In this document: positions 5,437 through 12,747 of the stretch, piece by piece
Numbering within the stretch: the first letter of the stretch is position 1
Layout: each line of letters starts with the position of its first letter
Notes under the pieces: model-generated
Databases searched by the model: none
What the model saw: only the letters and a program-made list of their open reading frames with translations
Told to the model about the DNA's origin: nothing
IMG/VR virus record: IMGVR_UViG_3300001460_000171
Location: 4,088 to 26,060 of that record
From: a virus
Length of the DNA stretch: 21,973 bases
Strand: one strand, 5' to 3'
Made by a program: the position numbers and the translations under genes

Positions 5437-6921
5437 ATGGACAATGCACTTGATATAGCCACTGAGTTTCTGACTGATGCGGAGATTGAGTCGCTTGGCA
5501 AGCATTTAGACAAGTACAAGGAGTTGCATGAGCGTGATGCTCATCAGAACAGCTTTTTAGATTTTGTTAATTATGTTTGGCCATCTTTTATTACTGGCAA
5601 TCACCACAAGATTTTTGCGGATAAGTTAGAGCGTGTGGCTAATGGTGAGTTGAAGCGTTTGATCGTGAACATGCCACCTAGACATACGAAGTCTGAGTTT
5701 GCGTCATATTTGTTTCCTGCGTGGGTTATGGGCAAGAGTCCTAGTACGAAGATAATTCAGGCGACGCACACGGCGGAGTTGGCTGTAGGTTTTGGCCGTA
5801 AGGTCAAGAACTTGTTAGACAGTGATATTTACCGTGATGTGTTTCCGAAGATGGAATTGGCCAAGGATGCGAAGGCGAGTGGTCGTTGGTCAACTAATGA
5901 GGGTGGTGAGTATTACGCTGTTGGTGTAGGCGGTGCGCTAGCAGGTCGTGGTGCGAACTTGTGTATTATTGACGATCCTGTTTCTGAGCAGGATGCGTTA
6001 TCACCAACCGCGTTGGACAATATTTACGAATGGTACACATCAGGACCGAGACAGCGACTACAGCCGGGCGGATCGATAATAATTGTGATGACGCGGTGGA
6101 GCATCAGGGATTTGACTGCGAAGGTATTGCAGAAGCAGGCCGAGGGCGGGGCGGATCAGTGGGAGGTTGTGGAGTTCCCAGCGATATTTCCAGAAACAGA
6201 CAACGTGTTGTGGCCAGAATTCTGGAGCAGGGAAGAGCTAGAAGGCGTTAGGGCGTCTATTCCTGTTGGCAAGTGGAATGCGCAGTATTTACAGAACCCT
6301 ACTGCTGAAGAGGGTGCTATTATTAAAAGGGAGTGGTGGAATGTCTGGGAATTTGATGATCCTCCTCGCGTCGATTACGTCATCCAGTCGTATGACACCG
6401 CCTTCACCAAATCGGAAAGGGCGGATTATTCGGCTATTACGACTTGGGGTGTGTTTTATCCTGACGAGGGTGATGAGGCGGCGATCATATTGTTGGACGC
6501 TGAGAAGGGTAGATGGGAGTTTCCAGAGCTTAAAGACGCCGCGATGCGTTTGTACAAAGAGTTCGAGCCGGACATGGTGTTGATTGAGCAGAAGGCATCT
6601 GGCACGCCATTGACGCAGGATTTGCGTAAGATGGGCATACCTGTGAGTGGTTTTACGCCGGGCAGGGGTGCGGATAAGTTTTCTCGTATGAATGCGTGTG
6701 CGCCTGTGTTTGAGTCAGGCATGGTTTGGTGTCCAGAGACTAGATGGGCTGACGAGGTTATGGAAGAGTGTGCGGCGTTTCCTAATGGTGAACATGATGA
6801 CTTGGCGGATTCGATGACACAGGCTATACTACGTTTTAGGCAAGGTGGTTTTATTGGCACTCGTAATGATTACGAGGACGAAGATTTGGCTACGTATAAG
6901 CGTAGCAGGGAGTATTACTGA
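5437..6921 (+). CDS. terL: Terminase large subunit (TerL), 494 aa
   Basis: This is the ATP-driven motor and nuclease that packages and cuts phage DNA at the portal. Visible parts are the Walker A variant PPRHTKSE (residues 80-87), Walker B CIIDD (176-180), the coupling motif TRW (219-221), and a C-terminal RNase-H-type nuclease with acids in QSYDTA (D320), LIEQKASG (E384) and HDDLADS (D454/D455/D458). The length is typical and all key residues are present. No clear small terminase gene is adjacent. ATG 5437 follows the previous stop by 3 bases without a strong ribosome site, so coupled translation is likely. The TGA overlaps the next ATG by one base. Two stretches (about 6001-6240 and 6356-6420) look richer in C and A than the rest of the gene. 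Confidence 0.97.
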   Translation: MDNALDIATEFLTDAEIESLGKHLDKYKELHERDAHQNSFLDFVNYVWPSFITGNHHKIFADKLERVANGELKRLIVNMPPRHTKSEFASYLFPAWVMGKSPSTKIIQATHTAELAVGFGRKVKNLLDSDIYRDVFPKMELAKDAKASGRWSTNEGGEYYAVGVGGALAGRGANLCIIDDPVSEQDALSPTALDNIYEWYTSGPRQRLQPGGSIIIVMTRWSIRDLTAKVLQKQAEGGADQWEVVEFPAIFPETDNVLWPEFWSREELEGVRASIPVGKWNAQYLQNPTAEEGAIIKREWWNVWEFDDPPRVDYVIQSYDTAFTKSERADYSAITTWGVFYPDEGDEAAIILLDAEKGRWEFPELKDAAMRLYKEFEPDMVLIEQKASGTPLTQDLRKMGIPVSGFTPGRGADKFSRMNACAPVFESGMVWCPETRWADEVMEECAAFPNGEHDDLADSMTQAILRFRQGGFIGTRNDYEDEDLATYKRSREYY

Positions 6922-7367
6922 TGGCTAAAGTAAAAAAGATACCTATGAAAAAACTCACTCTTGAGGAGCTTGCTGAATTAACATTTGACAAAGGCGTTAC
7001 TCAAGGCAGTAGCGCAACCGCCAATCGCGCAAAAGGTTCTGGAATGAAACGAGGTGCTTATAGCGAGGGTGTAGGTAAAGAAAAAGGCGGCGTTATAACA
7101 AAACTTCCAAAGCCCAGCCCTAGACGTAAAATGAAAACTCCAAAGCCCAAGCCTAAAAGGGGTGATCTTAATGAAAGCATGTCTTCTAATGAGAAAATGA
7201 AGCCAGTTAATCTGAAAGATGGCGGTGCTGTCCCATCTGAGTTCAAAGGTTTTTCAAAGCTTCCTGAAGCTGTTCAAGAAAAGATGAATCCATCTGCCGC
7301 TAAGAAGTACAAGAATGGCGGTGCTGTTCTAGCTGGTCGTGGTGGTTCATTCAAAGGCACTCGTTAA
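6921..7367 (+). CDS. Basic tagged small protein, 148 aa
   Basis: No known family is recognised. It is strongly basic: Lys/Pro-rich in the middle (residues 58-82, repeated KPKP and PRRK). It carries two copies of the GGAV box, DGGAV (100-104) and NGGAV (132-136), and ends GRGGSFKGTR. The same ending recurs in the next two genes and in weaker form in others. It starts on the last base of the TerL stop and its own stop overlaps the next ATG, so it belongs to the packaging operon. The charge suggests contact with DNA or another nucleic acid, or a virion-internal place. This is inference. Confidence 0.8.
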   Translation: MAKVKKIPMKKLTLEELAELTFDKGVTQGSSATANRAKGSGMKRGAYSEGVGKEKGGVITKLPKPSPRRKMKTPKPKPKRGDLNESMSSNEKMKPVNLKDGGAVPSEFKGFSKLPEAVQEKMNPSAAKKYKNGGAVLAGRGGSFKGTR

Positions 7368-7582
7368 TGAGCAGTCGTAAGCTTACATCTAAGGCTCGTG
7401 AGTTACGCAAGCGTCAGCTTGAGCGTCTTGGCCATGACGATGATAAGATTATAGACATACTTGAGTATGAGTTTGATTTAGGTTTAGGAACAGCCCCCGG
7501 CACGCCACTAAGGGGTAAGAGATTTAAATATGGTGGCGCAGTTCTGTCAGGTCGTGGCGGCAAATTTAAAGGAGTAATGTAA
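7367..7582 (+). CDS. Basic tagged small protein, 71 aa
   Basis: Unknown family. The N-terminal 25 residues form a basic helix (SKARELRKRQLERL), followed by an acidic helix (DDDKIIDILEYEFDL) and the tag YGGAVLSGRGGKFKGVM at the C-terminus. The tag matches the preceding gene at about 12 of 17 positions, but the codons for GGAV differ (GGT GGC GCA GTT against GGC GGT GCT GTT). That points to kept protein sequence rather than a fresh duplication. It starts in a TAATG overlap and ends in another, so it is translationally linked on both sides. Confidence 0.8.
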   Translation: MSSRKLTSKARELRKRQLERLGHDDDKIIDILEYEFDLGLGTAPGTPLRGKRFKYGGAVLSGRGGKFKGVM

Positions 7583-7854
7583 TGGGTAGTAAAAACATAC
7601 TTGAAGAATCTGGAAAGACTATTTCTGATGCGGATAGGGCAAAAATAAATAGAATTACACGTTCTATGAAAGAGTCTGGGAAAACTATTTCTGATGCGGA
7701 TATTGATCGTGTGAGAAGGTCTGCTGCGGCAGGCGGTAAAAAAATTTCAGATAAAGATCTTAAACATTTAGCTAAAAATTACAAAGATGGTGGAGCGGTC
7801 TGTTCTGGTGCTGGTTCTGCCATGCAAGGCACGAAGTTTCGTGGTGTTAGATAG
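7582..7854 (+). CDS. Small protein with three SGKTISDAD repeats and GGAV tag, 90 aa
   Basis: Unknown family. Three short repeats are seen: ESGKTISDAD (about 9-18), ESGKTISDAD (about 31-40) and AGGKKISDKD (about 50-59). Each is followed by a basic helix (RAKINRITRSM, IDRVRRSAA, LKHLAKNYK). The C-terminus is the tag KDGGAVCSGAG...KFRGVR, here with a Cys. The repeated start-of-helix pattern with basic helices suggests a small helical bundle or nucleic-acid binder. It is the last of three tagged genes in a row after TerL. Confidence 0.78.
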   Translation: MGSKNILEESGKTISDADRAKINRITRSMKESGKTISDADIDRVRRSAAAGGKKISDKDLKHLAKNYKDGGAVCSGAGSAMQGTKFRGVR

Positions 7855-7861
7855 GTAGAAT

Positions 7862-7993
7862 ATGCTGTATAAGGGACAAGAGGCTGGTTTACGGCTCAAG
7901 AGCGTCGCTCTTGCCCTTTTTGTGGCGCTTTGCAGGCTCCCCACACCACCTGCGCTGTTGCCAGCCTCACCACATGGAGCTTTAAATGGCTGA
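7862..7993 (+). CDS. Possible small membrane or exported peptide, 43 aa
   Basis: ATG 7862 opens a 43-codon frame running to TGA 7991-7993, overlapping the next start (7986) by 8 bases, an overlap style used throughout this genome. The product has a charged start (MLYKGQEAGLRLK), a hydrophobic stretch (SVALALFVALC) and a Pro/Leu/Ala tail. The ribosome site is weak (AGGTAGA at 7853-7859). The same bases can fold into strong hairpins, so this may instead be a non-coding leader. I see no family. Confidence 0.3.
   Translation: MLYKGQEAGLRLKSVALALFVALCRLPTPPALLPASPHGALNG
7871..7968 (+). other. Structured RNA region with competing hairpins
   Basis: Seen: an outer 8-bp pairing GAGGCTGG (7880-7887) with CCAGCCTC (7961-7968). 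It encloses a hairpin AAGAGC/GCTCTT (7898-7903 with 7907-7912) and GCAGG/CCTGC (7932-7936 with 7949-7953). A competing pairing joins AAGGG-A-CAAGAG (7871-7882) to CTCTTGCCCTT (7908-7918), using the same CTCTTG. A switch between the two shapes is inferred, not shown. Confidence 0.45.
7897..7921 (+). terminator. Possible intrinsic terminator or attenuator
   Basis: Seen: a hairpin AAGAGC-GTC-GCTCTT extended by flanking C and G, then GCCC and five T residues (7917-7921). The U-run is separated from the short stem, so termination would be partial unless the longer 7871-7918 pairing forms. It sits between the tagged-protein genes and the portal gene pair. Confidence 0.4.
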
Positions 7994-8873
7994 TGACGGT
8001 ATTTTTGGCGCATTTAATGCCCCTCCTGCATCTCAAGAGATGTTTAAGGAGCTTGTAGATAAAACTGATATTTTTACCGACCCTATGGGTAGCGAGACTT
8101 TAGGAGCAGTAAATCGCGCCATTGTTTCTGCTCCTATTGATGCCATTGATATGGTTGGTCGTGCTGGAGATACTATTTTACGTGGTGCGGCCAAGGCCGG
8201 ATCTGGGATTATGAGTGCTTTTGGTGAAGATGACGCCATGGCGGAAAGGTTTGGTCGAGATGTTTATCAAGCTCTTACTGTTGCCCCTGTTGCCACTGCA
8301 ATGGCACCATTACGTCCTAGAGGCAAATCGAATAAGACGCTTGTGCTTGAAGCGCAGAAAGACAAATTAAAGTCTCCTTCTGCTAAATCTGCTATTGATG
8401 AAGATATTGAGATCGCTGCTTTGCGTGATTCATTTGATGATGCGGCAGAAGAAATGACAACTGCTATGGGTATGTCCATTGATCGTCCTTCTGGATATTT
8501 ATCTGCGGATGATGCTTTTGACATTATTCAGGATTCTTATTTAGACAGCAGGGGTTTAGGAATGTCTAAAAGTGACGCTATTGCTGAGGCTTTAATGAAG
8601 AATCCTGATGTTGCTACAGTGTCTTCTCCTATGTTAAAGCGTCTTGATGCTGATTATAATTTCAGGTCATCTAGTGCTATGAAAAGAAAAAAAGAAGGTG
8701 CTGATTCTCGTAGGAATTTAGAAATGCAAGCTAGGCGTGCTAATAATCCTACACAGCCTACTAGATCTGTTAGTATGGAAGAAGCTACACGAATGCAAAA
8801 CGAACTTAGTGGCATGGCAATACCAGAGCCAGCGAAGCCAACGTTTGCAGTTATTGAAGGCGGAAAGGAATAG
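7986..8873 (+). CDS. Hypothetical protein upstream of the portal, 295 aa
   Basis: I do not recognise a family. The first 110 residues are Ala/Gly/Met-rich and amphipathic (DMVGRAGDTILRGAAKAGSG), which suggests helices that touch membrane or other proteins. Residues about 115-250 are charged and helical, with ADDAFDIIQDSYLDSRGLGMSKSDAIAEALM resembling a helical-hairpin segment. A basic stretch lies at about 233-255. The C-terminus ends PTFAVIEGGKE. GGAG at 7976-7979 supports ATG 7986. The stop is 2 bases before the portal ATG. Position and composition fit an internal or portal-associated virion protein (inference). Confidence 0.75.
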   Translation: MADDGIFGAFNAPPASQEMFKELVDKTDIFTDPMGSETLGAVNRAIVSAPIDAIDMVGRAGDTILRGAAKAGSGIMSAFGEDDAMAERFGRDVYQALTVAPVATAMAPLRPRGKSNKTLVLEAQKDKLKSPSAKSAIDEDIEIAALRDSFDDAAEEMTTAMGMSIDRPSGYLSADDAFDIIQDSYLDSRGLGMSKSDAIAEALMKNPDVATVSSPMLKRLDADYNFRSSSAMKRKKEGADSRRNLEMQARRANNPTQPTRSVSMEEATRMQNELSGMAIPEPAKPTFAVIEGGKE

Positions 8874-8875
8874 CC

Positions 8876-11308
8876 ATGGCTATCGAAAGAGGATTAGGTG
8901 CTGGAGGTCTAAACAAGGCTACACCTGTACAGGAAGAAGCTGAAATAGATTTCGTAGAAATGCCGGAAAATCCTAACGTCATGGAGATGGAAGACGGTTC
9001 TGTAATTATTGGTGAGATTGAAGAGGACACTGTTCCTTTGGAAATTTCGTTTGATTCAAACCTTGCAGATTATATTGACGAATCTGAACTTATGAAAATT
9101 TCTTCTGATCTTGTTAGCGGTATTGAAGAGGACATTTCTTCTCGCCAAGAGTGGGAAGATACGTATAAACGTGGCATTGATCTTCTTGGCATGGAGTATG
9201 ACGAGCGTACACAGCCATTTGAAGGCGCTACAGGCGTTGTACACCCTCTCCTATCAGAATCGGTCACTCAATTCCAAGCACAGGCTTACAGAGAGATGTT
9301 GCCCTCTGGCGGTCCTGTTAGAACACAGGTTGTAGGCGCAGAAACAGAAGAGGTTTCTGCACAGGCTGATCGTGTAAAGCATTATATGAATTACATGCTT
9401 ACATACGAGATGGAAGAATATGACCCTGAAACTGATCAGATGTTATTTTATCTTCCCATTGTGGGTTCGACGTTTAAGAAGGTGTATTATGATCCCCTTC
9501 TGCAGCGTGGTGTTAGCAAGTTTGTCCACGCTGAAGATTTAGTTGTTCCTTATGGTGCTACAGATCTGCTTACATCACAGCGTATTACGCATATTATTCG
9601 CATGGACAGCAACGAAGTTCGTAAGATGCAGTTAGGCGACTTTTATCGTGACGTAGATTTGCCTAGCAGTGGTGACACTCAGTTTTCTGAAGTTCAAGAA
9701 GCCATTGACGATGCGCAAGGCGTCCAGTTGTCTGGAACTCCTGAAGAGATGACCTTGTATGAGGTTCATACATCGCTGGACATTGAAGGCTTTGAAGATA
9801 TGACTTCAGAGGGAGAGCCTAGTGGTCTTAAACTCCCTTACATTGTAACAATCCTAGAGTCCACTGGGGATGTTTTATCTATTCGTAGAAACTACCAAGA
9901 GAGCGACCCTATGATGCGTCGCCAGCAATATTTTGTGCATTACAAGTTCTTGCCGGGTCTTGGTTTCTATGGTTTTGGTCTCACGCATATGATTGGTGGT
10001 CTTTCGCAGGCATCTACAAGTATTCTTCGCCAGTTAATTGATGCTGGAACTCTGTCTAACTTGCCTGCTGGATTTAAAGCTCGCGGTGCGCGTATTAGAG
10101 ATGAAGATGAGCCACTGTCGCCGGGTGAATTCCGTGATATTGATGCTGCTGGCATGGATATTCGTCAGTCTATCATGGCTTTGCCGTTTAAAGAGCCTTC
10201 AGGCACATTGTACAACTTGCTTGGTACTCTTGTAGACTCTGGAAGACGTTTTGCTTCTATGGCTGATATGAAGATCAGTGAGATGGGTGGTGAAACTCCT
10301 GTCGGCACCACCATGGCAATTATGGAGCGTGGCACAAAAGTAATGAGTGCTATTCACAAGCGGTTGCATTACTCGCAAAGGCAGGAGTTCAAGCTTCTTG
10401 CTGATGTTTTTGCTAAGTTCATGCCACCTGTATATCCGTATGCTGTAACAGGAGCACCGCAGGACATAAAGCAATCAGACTTTGATCAAAGAGTAGATGT
10501 TCTGCCTGTATCAGATCCTAACATCTTTTCTATGTCGCAACGGATTGCTTTAGCACAAACACAATTACAGCTTGTTCAATCTAATCCAGAAATACATGGT
10601 GGCCCACAGGGTCTTTACCATGCTTACCGAAATATGTATGAGGCTTTGGGTGTTACAGACATAGATATGATCTTGCCTAAGCCACCACAGCCACAACCTA
10701 TGAACCCAGCCAAGGAAAACCAAGAGGCTCTTCGCAATCAACGCCTTCAGGCTTTCCCACAACAGAACCATGAGGCACATATAGAGGCTCATGTTGCTAT
10801 GATGGCTACTCCAGCGGCTCAAGCGAATGCTAATGTGATAATGACCATACAAGGCCATGTTCAAGAGCACATTGGCTTTATGGCAGAGGCTATGGCTCAA
10901 CAAGAGCTTATGCAGACTATGGATCCGCAACAGCAAATGATGCTCCAACAAGACCCACAAGCTGCTCAGATGATGCAGATGGAGATTGAAAATAGAGCGG
11001 CTGAGATAATTGGCGAACTGACAGAACAGTACGCTCAAGCAGTTGCTCCTGCTGAAACAACCGATCCATTGGTAGCGATACGGCAGCAGGAGCTTTCATT
11101 AAAGGGTGCGGAAATCCAAGAACGTGCAAGGCAGTTCGAGGAGAAGCAAGACCTAGAGGAACGCAAAGAAAGAAACGATGTTCTCTTAGGCCAGCAACGC
11201 ATAGAGCTTACAGAAGAGGCTACCGCAGAAAAAACACGGGTAGCTGAACAAAGAATCCAAACGCAGCGTGATATTGCAGCTGCTAACTTAGCGAATAGGA
11301 GACAATAA
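8876..11308 (+). CDS. Portal protein, P22/SU10 type, 810 aa
   Basis: The portal forms the 12-subunit ring at the head vertex through which TerL drives DNA. Visible hallmarks of the P22-like portal family are WEDTYKRGIDLLGMEYDER early in the core (about residues 90-110), a conserved FEGATGVVHPLL segment, YLPIVGSTFKKVYYD, the VVPYGA segment, and the RRQQYFVHYKFLPG and FYGFGLTHMIGG regions. The first 60 residues are acidic. The last about 190 residues are Gln/Met/Glu-rich with long helical stretches (QQEL, QQQMMLQQ, and a charged coiled coil at 735-800), as expected for a portal barrel or tail. At 810 residues it is on the large side. GGAAAGG at 8861-8867 supports ATG 8876, and the next gene starts directly after the stop. 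Confidence 0.93.
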   Translation: MAIERGLGAGGLNKATPVQEEAEIDFVEMPENPNVMEMEDGSVIIGEIEEDTVPLEISFDSNLADYIDESELMKISSDLVSGIEEDISSRQEWEDTYKRGIDLLGMEYDERTQPFEGATGVVHPLLSESVTQFQAQAYREMLPSGGPVRTQVVGAETEEVSAQADRVKHYMNYMLTYEMEEYDPETDQMLFYLPIVGSTFKKVYYDPLLQRGVSKFVHAEDLVVPYGATDLLTSQRITHIIRMDSNEVRKMQLGDFYRDVDLPSSGDTQFSEVQEAIDDAQGVQLSGTPEEMTLYEVHTSLDIEGFEDMTSEGEPSGLKLPYIVTILESTGDVLSIRRNYQESDPMMRRQQYFVHYKFLPGLGFYGFGLTHMIGGLSQASTSILRQLIDAGTLSNLPAGFKARGARIRDEDEPLSPGEFRDIDAAGMDIRQSIMALPFKEPSGTLYNLLGTLVDSGRRFASMADMKISEMGGETPVGTTMAIMERGTKVMSAIHKRLHYSQRQEFKLLADVFAKFMPPVYPYAVTGAPQDIKQSDFDQRVDVLPVSDPNIFSMSQRIALAQTQLQLVQSNPEIHGGPQGLYHAYRNMYEALGVTDIDMILPKPPQPQPMNPAKENQEALRNQRLQAFPQQNHEAHIEAHVAMMATPAAQANANVIMTIQGHVQEHIGFMAEAMAQQELMQTMDPQQQMMLQQDPQAAQMMQMEIENRAAEIIGELTEQYAQAVAPAETTDPLVAIRQQELSLKGAEIQERARQFEEKQDLEERKERNDVLLGQQRIELTEEATAEKTRVAEQRIQTQRDIAAANLANRRQ

Positions 11309-11524
11309 ATGTCAGCAAGTTCAGTCAGACGGAATATAGAGGCCGTTATAAAGGCTAAAAAGTTAGAGCCGCAAGCCGAAGTTGAAAAAGTAAGAGCGAG
11401 GGATGAAGATGGTCACTTTATCGCAGACAACCCAGAAACCCCAGAAAATGAAGCTTGGGTCGAAAAAAAACCTGCCGTTAAAAAAGCGGCACCAAAAAAA
11501 GCAGTCGCCAAAAAGAAAAAGTAA
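11309..11524 (+). CDS. Small protein with Lys/Ala-rich tail, 71 aa
   Basis: The middle (about residues 29-51, ARDEDGHFIADNPETPENEAW) fits a DG.F..D.P.TP..NEAW pattern that I recall from small phage proteins near head genes. The C-terminus is a histone-H1-like run of Lys, Ala and Pro (KKAAPKKAVAKKKK). No function is known to me. The tail could bind DNA. AGGAGAC (11298-11304) supports the start, directly after the portal stop. The end of the gene is a run AAAAAGAAAAAG before TAA. A +1 slip there would enter the frame of the micro-ORF at 11529 and add a tag-like end. Confidence 0.78.
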   Translation: MSASSVRRNIEAVIKAKKLEPQAEVEKVRARDEDGHFIADNPETPENEAWVEKKPAVKKAAPKKAVAKKKK

Positions 11525-11528
11525 CGGC

Positions 11529-11588
11529 ATGACTGTTTCTAGGTTCTCTAGCATAGCTAGGCCACAAAGATTTCTTGGAGTTAGGTAA
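11529..11588 (+). CDS. Micro-ORF with tag-like C-terminus, 19 aa
   Basis: ATG 11529 starts 4 bases after the previous stop and runs 19 codons to TAA 11586-11588, which overlaps the next ATG in the same TAATG style as nearby genes. The peptide ends RPQRFLGVR, close to KFRGVR, SFKGTR and KFKGVM at the ends of the tagged proteins. The ribosome site is poor. Either it is a tiny coupled gene, or it is the frameshifted tail of the preceding Lys-rich protein: the same frame is open back to 11403. Confidence 0.45.
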   Translation: MTVSRFSSIARPQRFLGVR

Positions 11589-11797
11589 TGTCTGAAAGAA
11601 AGACAGATGGTCGTACTGATAAGGAAATACGAATAATAGCTATTTCTGGAAACATTAGTAACCTTACTAATAATCAATATGATAGACACTTAGAAATGGA
11701 AAAGAATAAACCTGCTCCAAAGAAGATGGAACATGGTGGAGCAGTTTGCCGTGGTCAGGGAAGTGTTACGAAAACAAGAAAGTTTAAAACTTTGTGA
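11588..11797 (+). CDS. Tagged small protein, 69 aa
   Basis: Unknown family. The N-terminal half is polar and charged (SERKTDGRTDKEIRII, then ISNLTNNQYDRHLEMEK). The C-terminal half is basic and carries the tag HGGAVCRGQGSVTKTRKFKTL, with a Cys at the same place as in the 7582-7854 protein. Codons for GGAV (GGT GGA GCA GTT) again differ from the other copies. It overlaps the preceding stop by one base and its TGA overlaps the next ATG by one base. Confidence 0.75.
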   Translation: MSERKTDGRTDKEIRIIAISGNISNLTNNQYDRHLEMEKNKPAPKKMEHGGAVCRGQGSVTKTRKFKTL

Positions 11798-12108
11798 TGG
11801 CTAAAAAGTTTCAAAAGAGCACAGAATATTCTCATTATGACCTTGATAATGATGGGATTATAACTGATGAAGAGTTAGAGCAAGCCAAGTCTATGCAACA
11901 GACTGAAAGAGAGCTGCGGAAAAGTTTGGCGCAACTTAGGATGGCTCGATATACATTAATAAGCATGGGTTTGTTTACTGTAGCTATGTTTTTTATTCCT
12001 TTGGATAGGGTCAAGGTTCTGTCCGACATATCTAATTTATTTTATATTTCTGGCGCTGGGGTCGTTGGTGCTTACATGGGTACAACAGCGTGGATGAACA
12101 GGAAATAG
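11797..12108 (+). CDS. EF-hand membrane protein, 103 aa, possible holin-like
   Basis: Residues 15-26 form a complete EF-hand calcium loop: D15, D17, D19, G20, I22 and E26 (DLDNDGIITDEE). A charged helix follows (27-50), then two membrane spans (about 52-69 and 80-99) and a short basic end. The arrangement of a soluble calcium site on a two-span membrane protein is unusual for a phage gene of this size. It sits next to a 3TM holin-like gene, so a role in lysis or membrane contact is plausible, though no endolysin is in the window. ATG 11797 overlaps the previous stop. A GTG at 11794 is an alternative. Family name not recognised; the motif and spans are clear. Confidence 0.8.
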   Translation: MAKKFQKSTEYSHYDLDNDGIITDEELEQAKSMQQTERELRKSLAQLRMARYTLISMGLFTVAMFFIPLDRVKVLSDISNLFYISGAGVVGAYMGTTAWMNRK

Positions 12109-12111
12109 ATT

Positions 12112-12183
12112 ATGTGGTACATGCACGACAGGACAACCAAGGAACAGGCTGAAAGGAATCGCAAAAATGCTTCCAATTCTTAA
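12112..12183 (+). CDS. Possible micro-ORF, 23 aa
   Basis: ATG 12112 begins 3 bases after the EF-hand gene stop, with AGGAAA at 12100-12105 placed well. It runs 23 codons (MWYMHDRTTKEQAERNRKN, then a short Ser/Asn end) and overlaps the next gene by 17 bases. It is polar and charged. Tight placement supports it; lack of any family weakens it. It might act mainly to carry ribosomes to the next start. Confidence 0.4.
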   Translation: MWYMHDRTTKEQAERNRKNASNS

Positions 12184-12550
12184 TGTTATAGGTTCTCTTG
12201 CTGGCACTTGGCTTGAGGGCAAGGTAGAAACCAAGAAAGCAGAAACTGGTGCAAAGGTTGCGAAAGCAAAGGCTGAAGCTGTAATAATGGAAAAAAAGGC
12301 CACTGGAGAGATTGATTGGGATCTTGAAATGGCAAAGGGTAGCCAGAATTCTTGGAAAGATGAGTGGCTTACAATTTTATTTTCTGTGCCATTAGTGCTT
12401 GCGTTCTGCGGTGAATGGGGTAGACAGGTTGTAACGGATGGTTTTAATGCTTTAGAAGCCATGCCGGAGTATTATAGATATACGCTTGGTATTATCGTAA
12501 GCGCGAGCTTCGGAACACGAGCGGCAACAAAGTTTTTTGGTAAGAAATAA
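12167..12550 (+). CDS. Putative 3TM holin-like protein, 127 aa
   Basis: The N-terminus has a hydrophobic GSLAGTWLEGK segment, then a Lys/Ala/Glu helix (about 18-45). The core is SWKDEWLTILFSVPLVLAFCG (about 62-82) and YYRYTLGIIVSASFGTR (about 102-118), ending in FFGKK. The WKDEW...P...G.....P..Y...G.....FG.R pattern is that of the phage/GTA-type 3TM holin family as I remember it. Holins form holes in the inner membrane at lysis, but many such genes in marine phages are called holins only by similarity. ATG 12167 has AAAGGAATC (12152-12160) upstream. It overlaps the next gene by one base. Confidence 0.6.
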   Translation: MLPILNVIGSLAGTWLEGKVETKKAETGAKVAKAKAEAVIMEKKATGEIDWDLEMAKGSQNSWKDEWLTILFSVPLVLAFCGEWGRQVVTDGFNALEAMPEYYRYTLGIIVSASFGTRAATKFFGKK

Positions 12551-12747
12551 TGGACGCTATACAACTGGCGGAGTATTTACTTAAAGACATACGCAAGCAG
12601 AGAGATGGTTATACTCAAAGGCTGGCGGATGGAGTGGCGGAATCCATACAGGATTATCGATTTATTGTAGGTCAAATACGCGGTCTGACCTATTCAGAAG
12701 ATCTTATTAGAACCGCGATGAAAGGTGTGGAATTAGAAGATGGCTAA
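12550..12747 (+). CDS. Small conserved-looking head-region protein, 65 aa
   Basis: A small helical protein with a long first helix (AIQLAEYLLKDIRKQRDGY) and a second segment IQDYRFIVGQIRGLTYSED that I recall from short proteins placed before phage scaffold or capsid genes. No function known. It starts on the last base of the previous stop and overlaps the GroES gene by 8 bases, so the three are translated together. Confidence 0.7.
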   Translation: MDAIQLAEYLLKDIRKQRDGYTQRLADGVAESIQDYRFIVGQIRGLTYSEDLIRTAMKGVELEDG

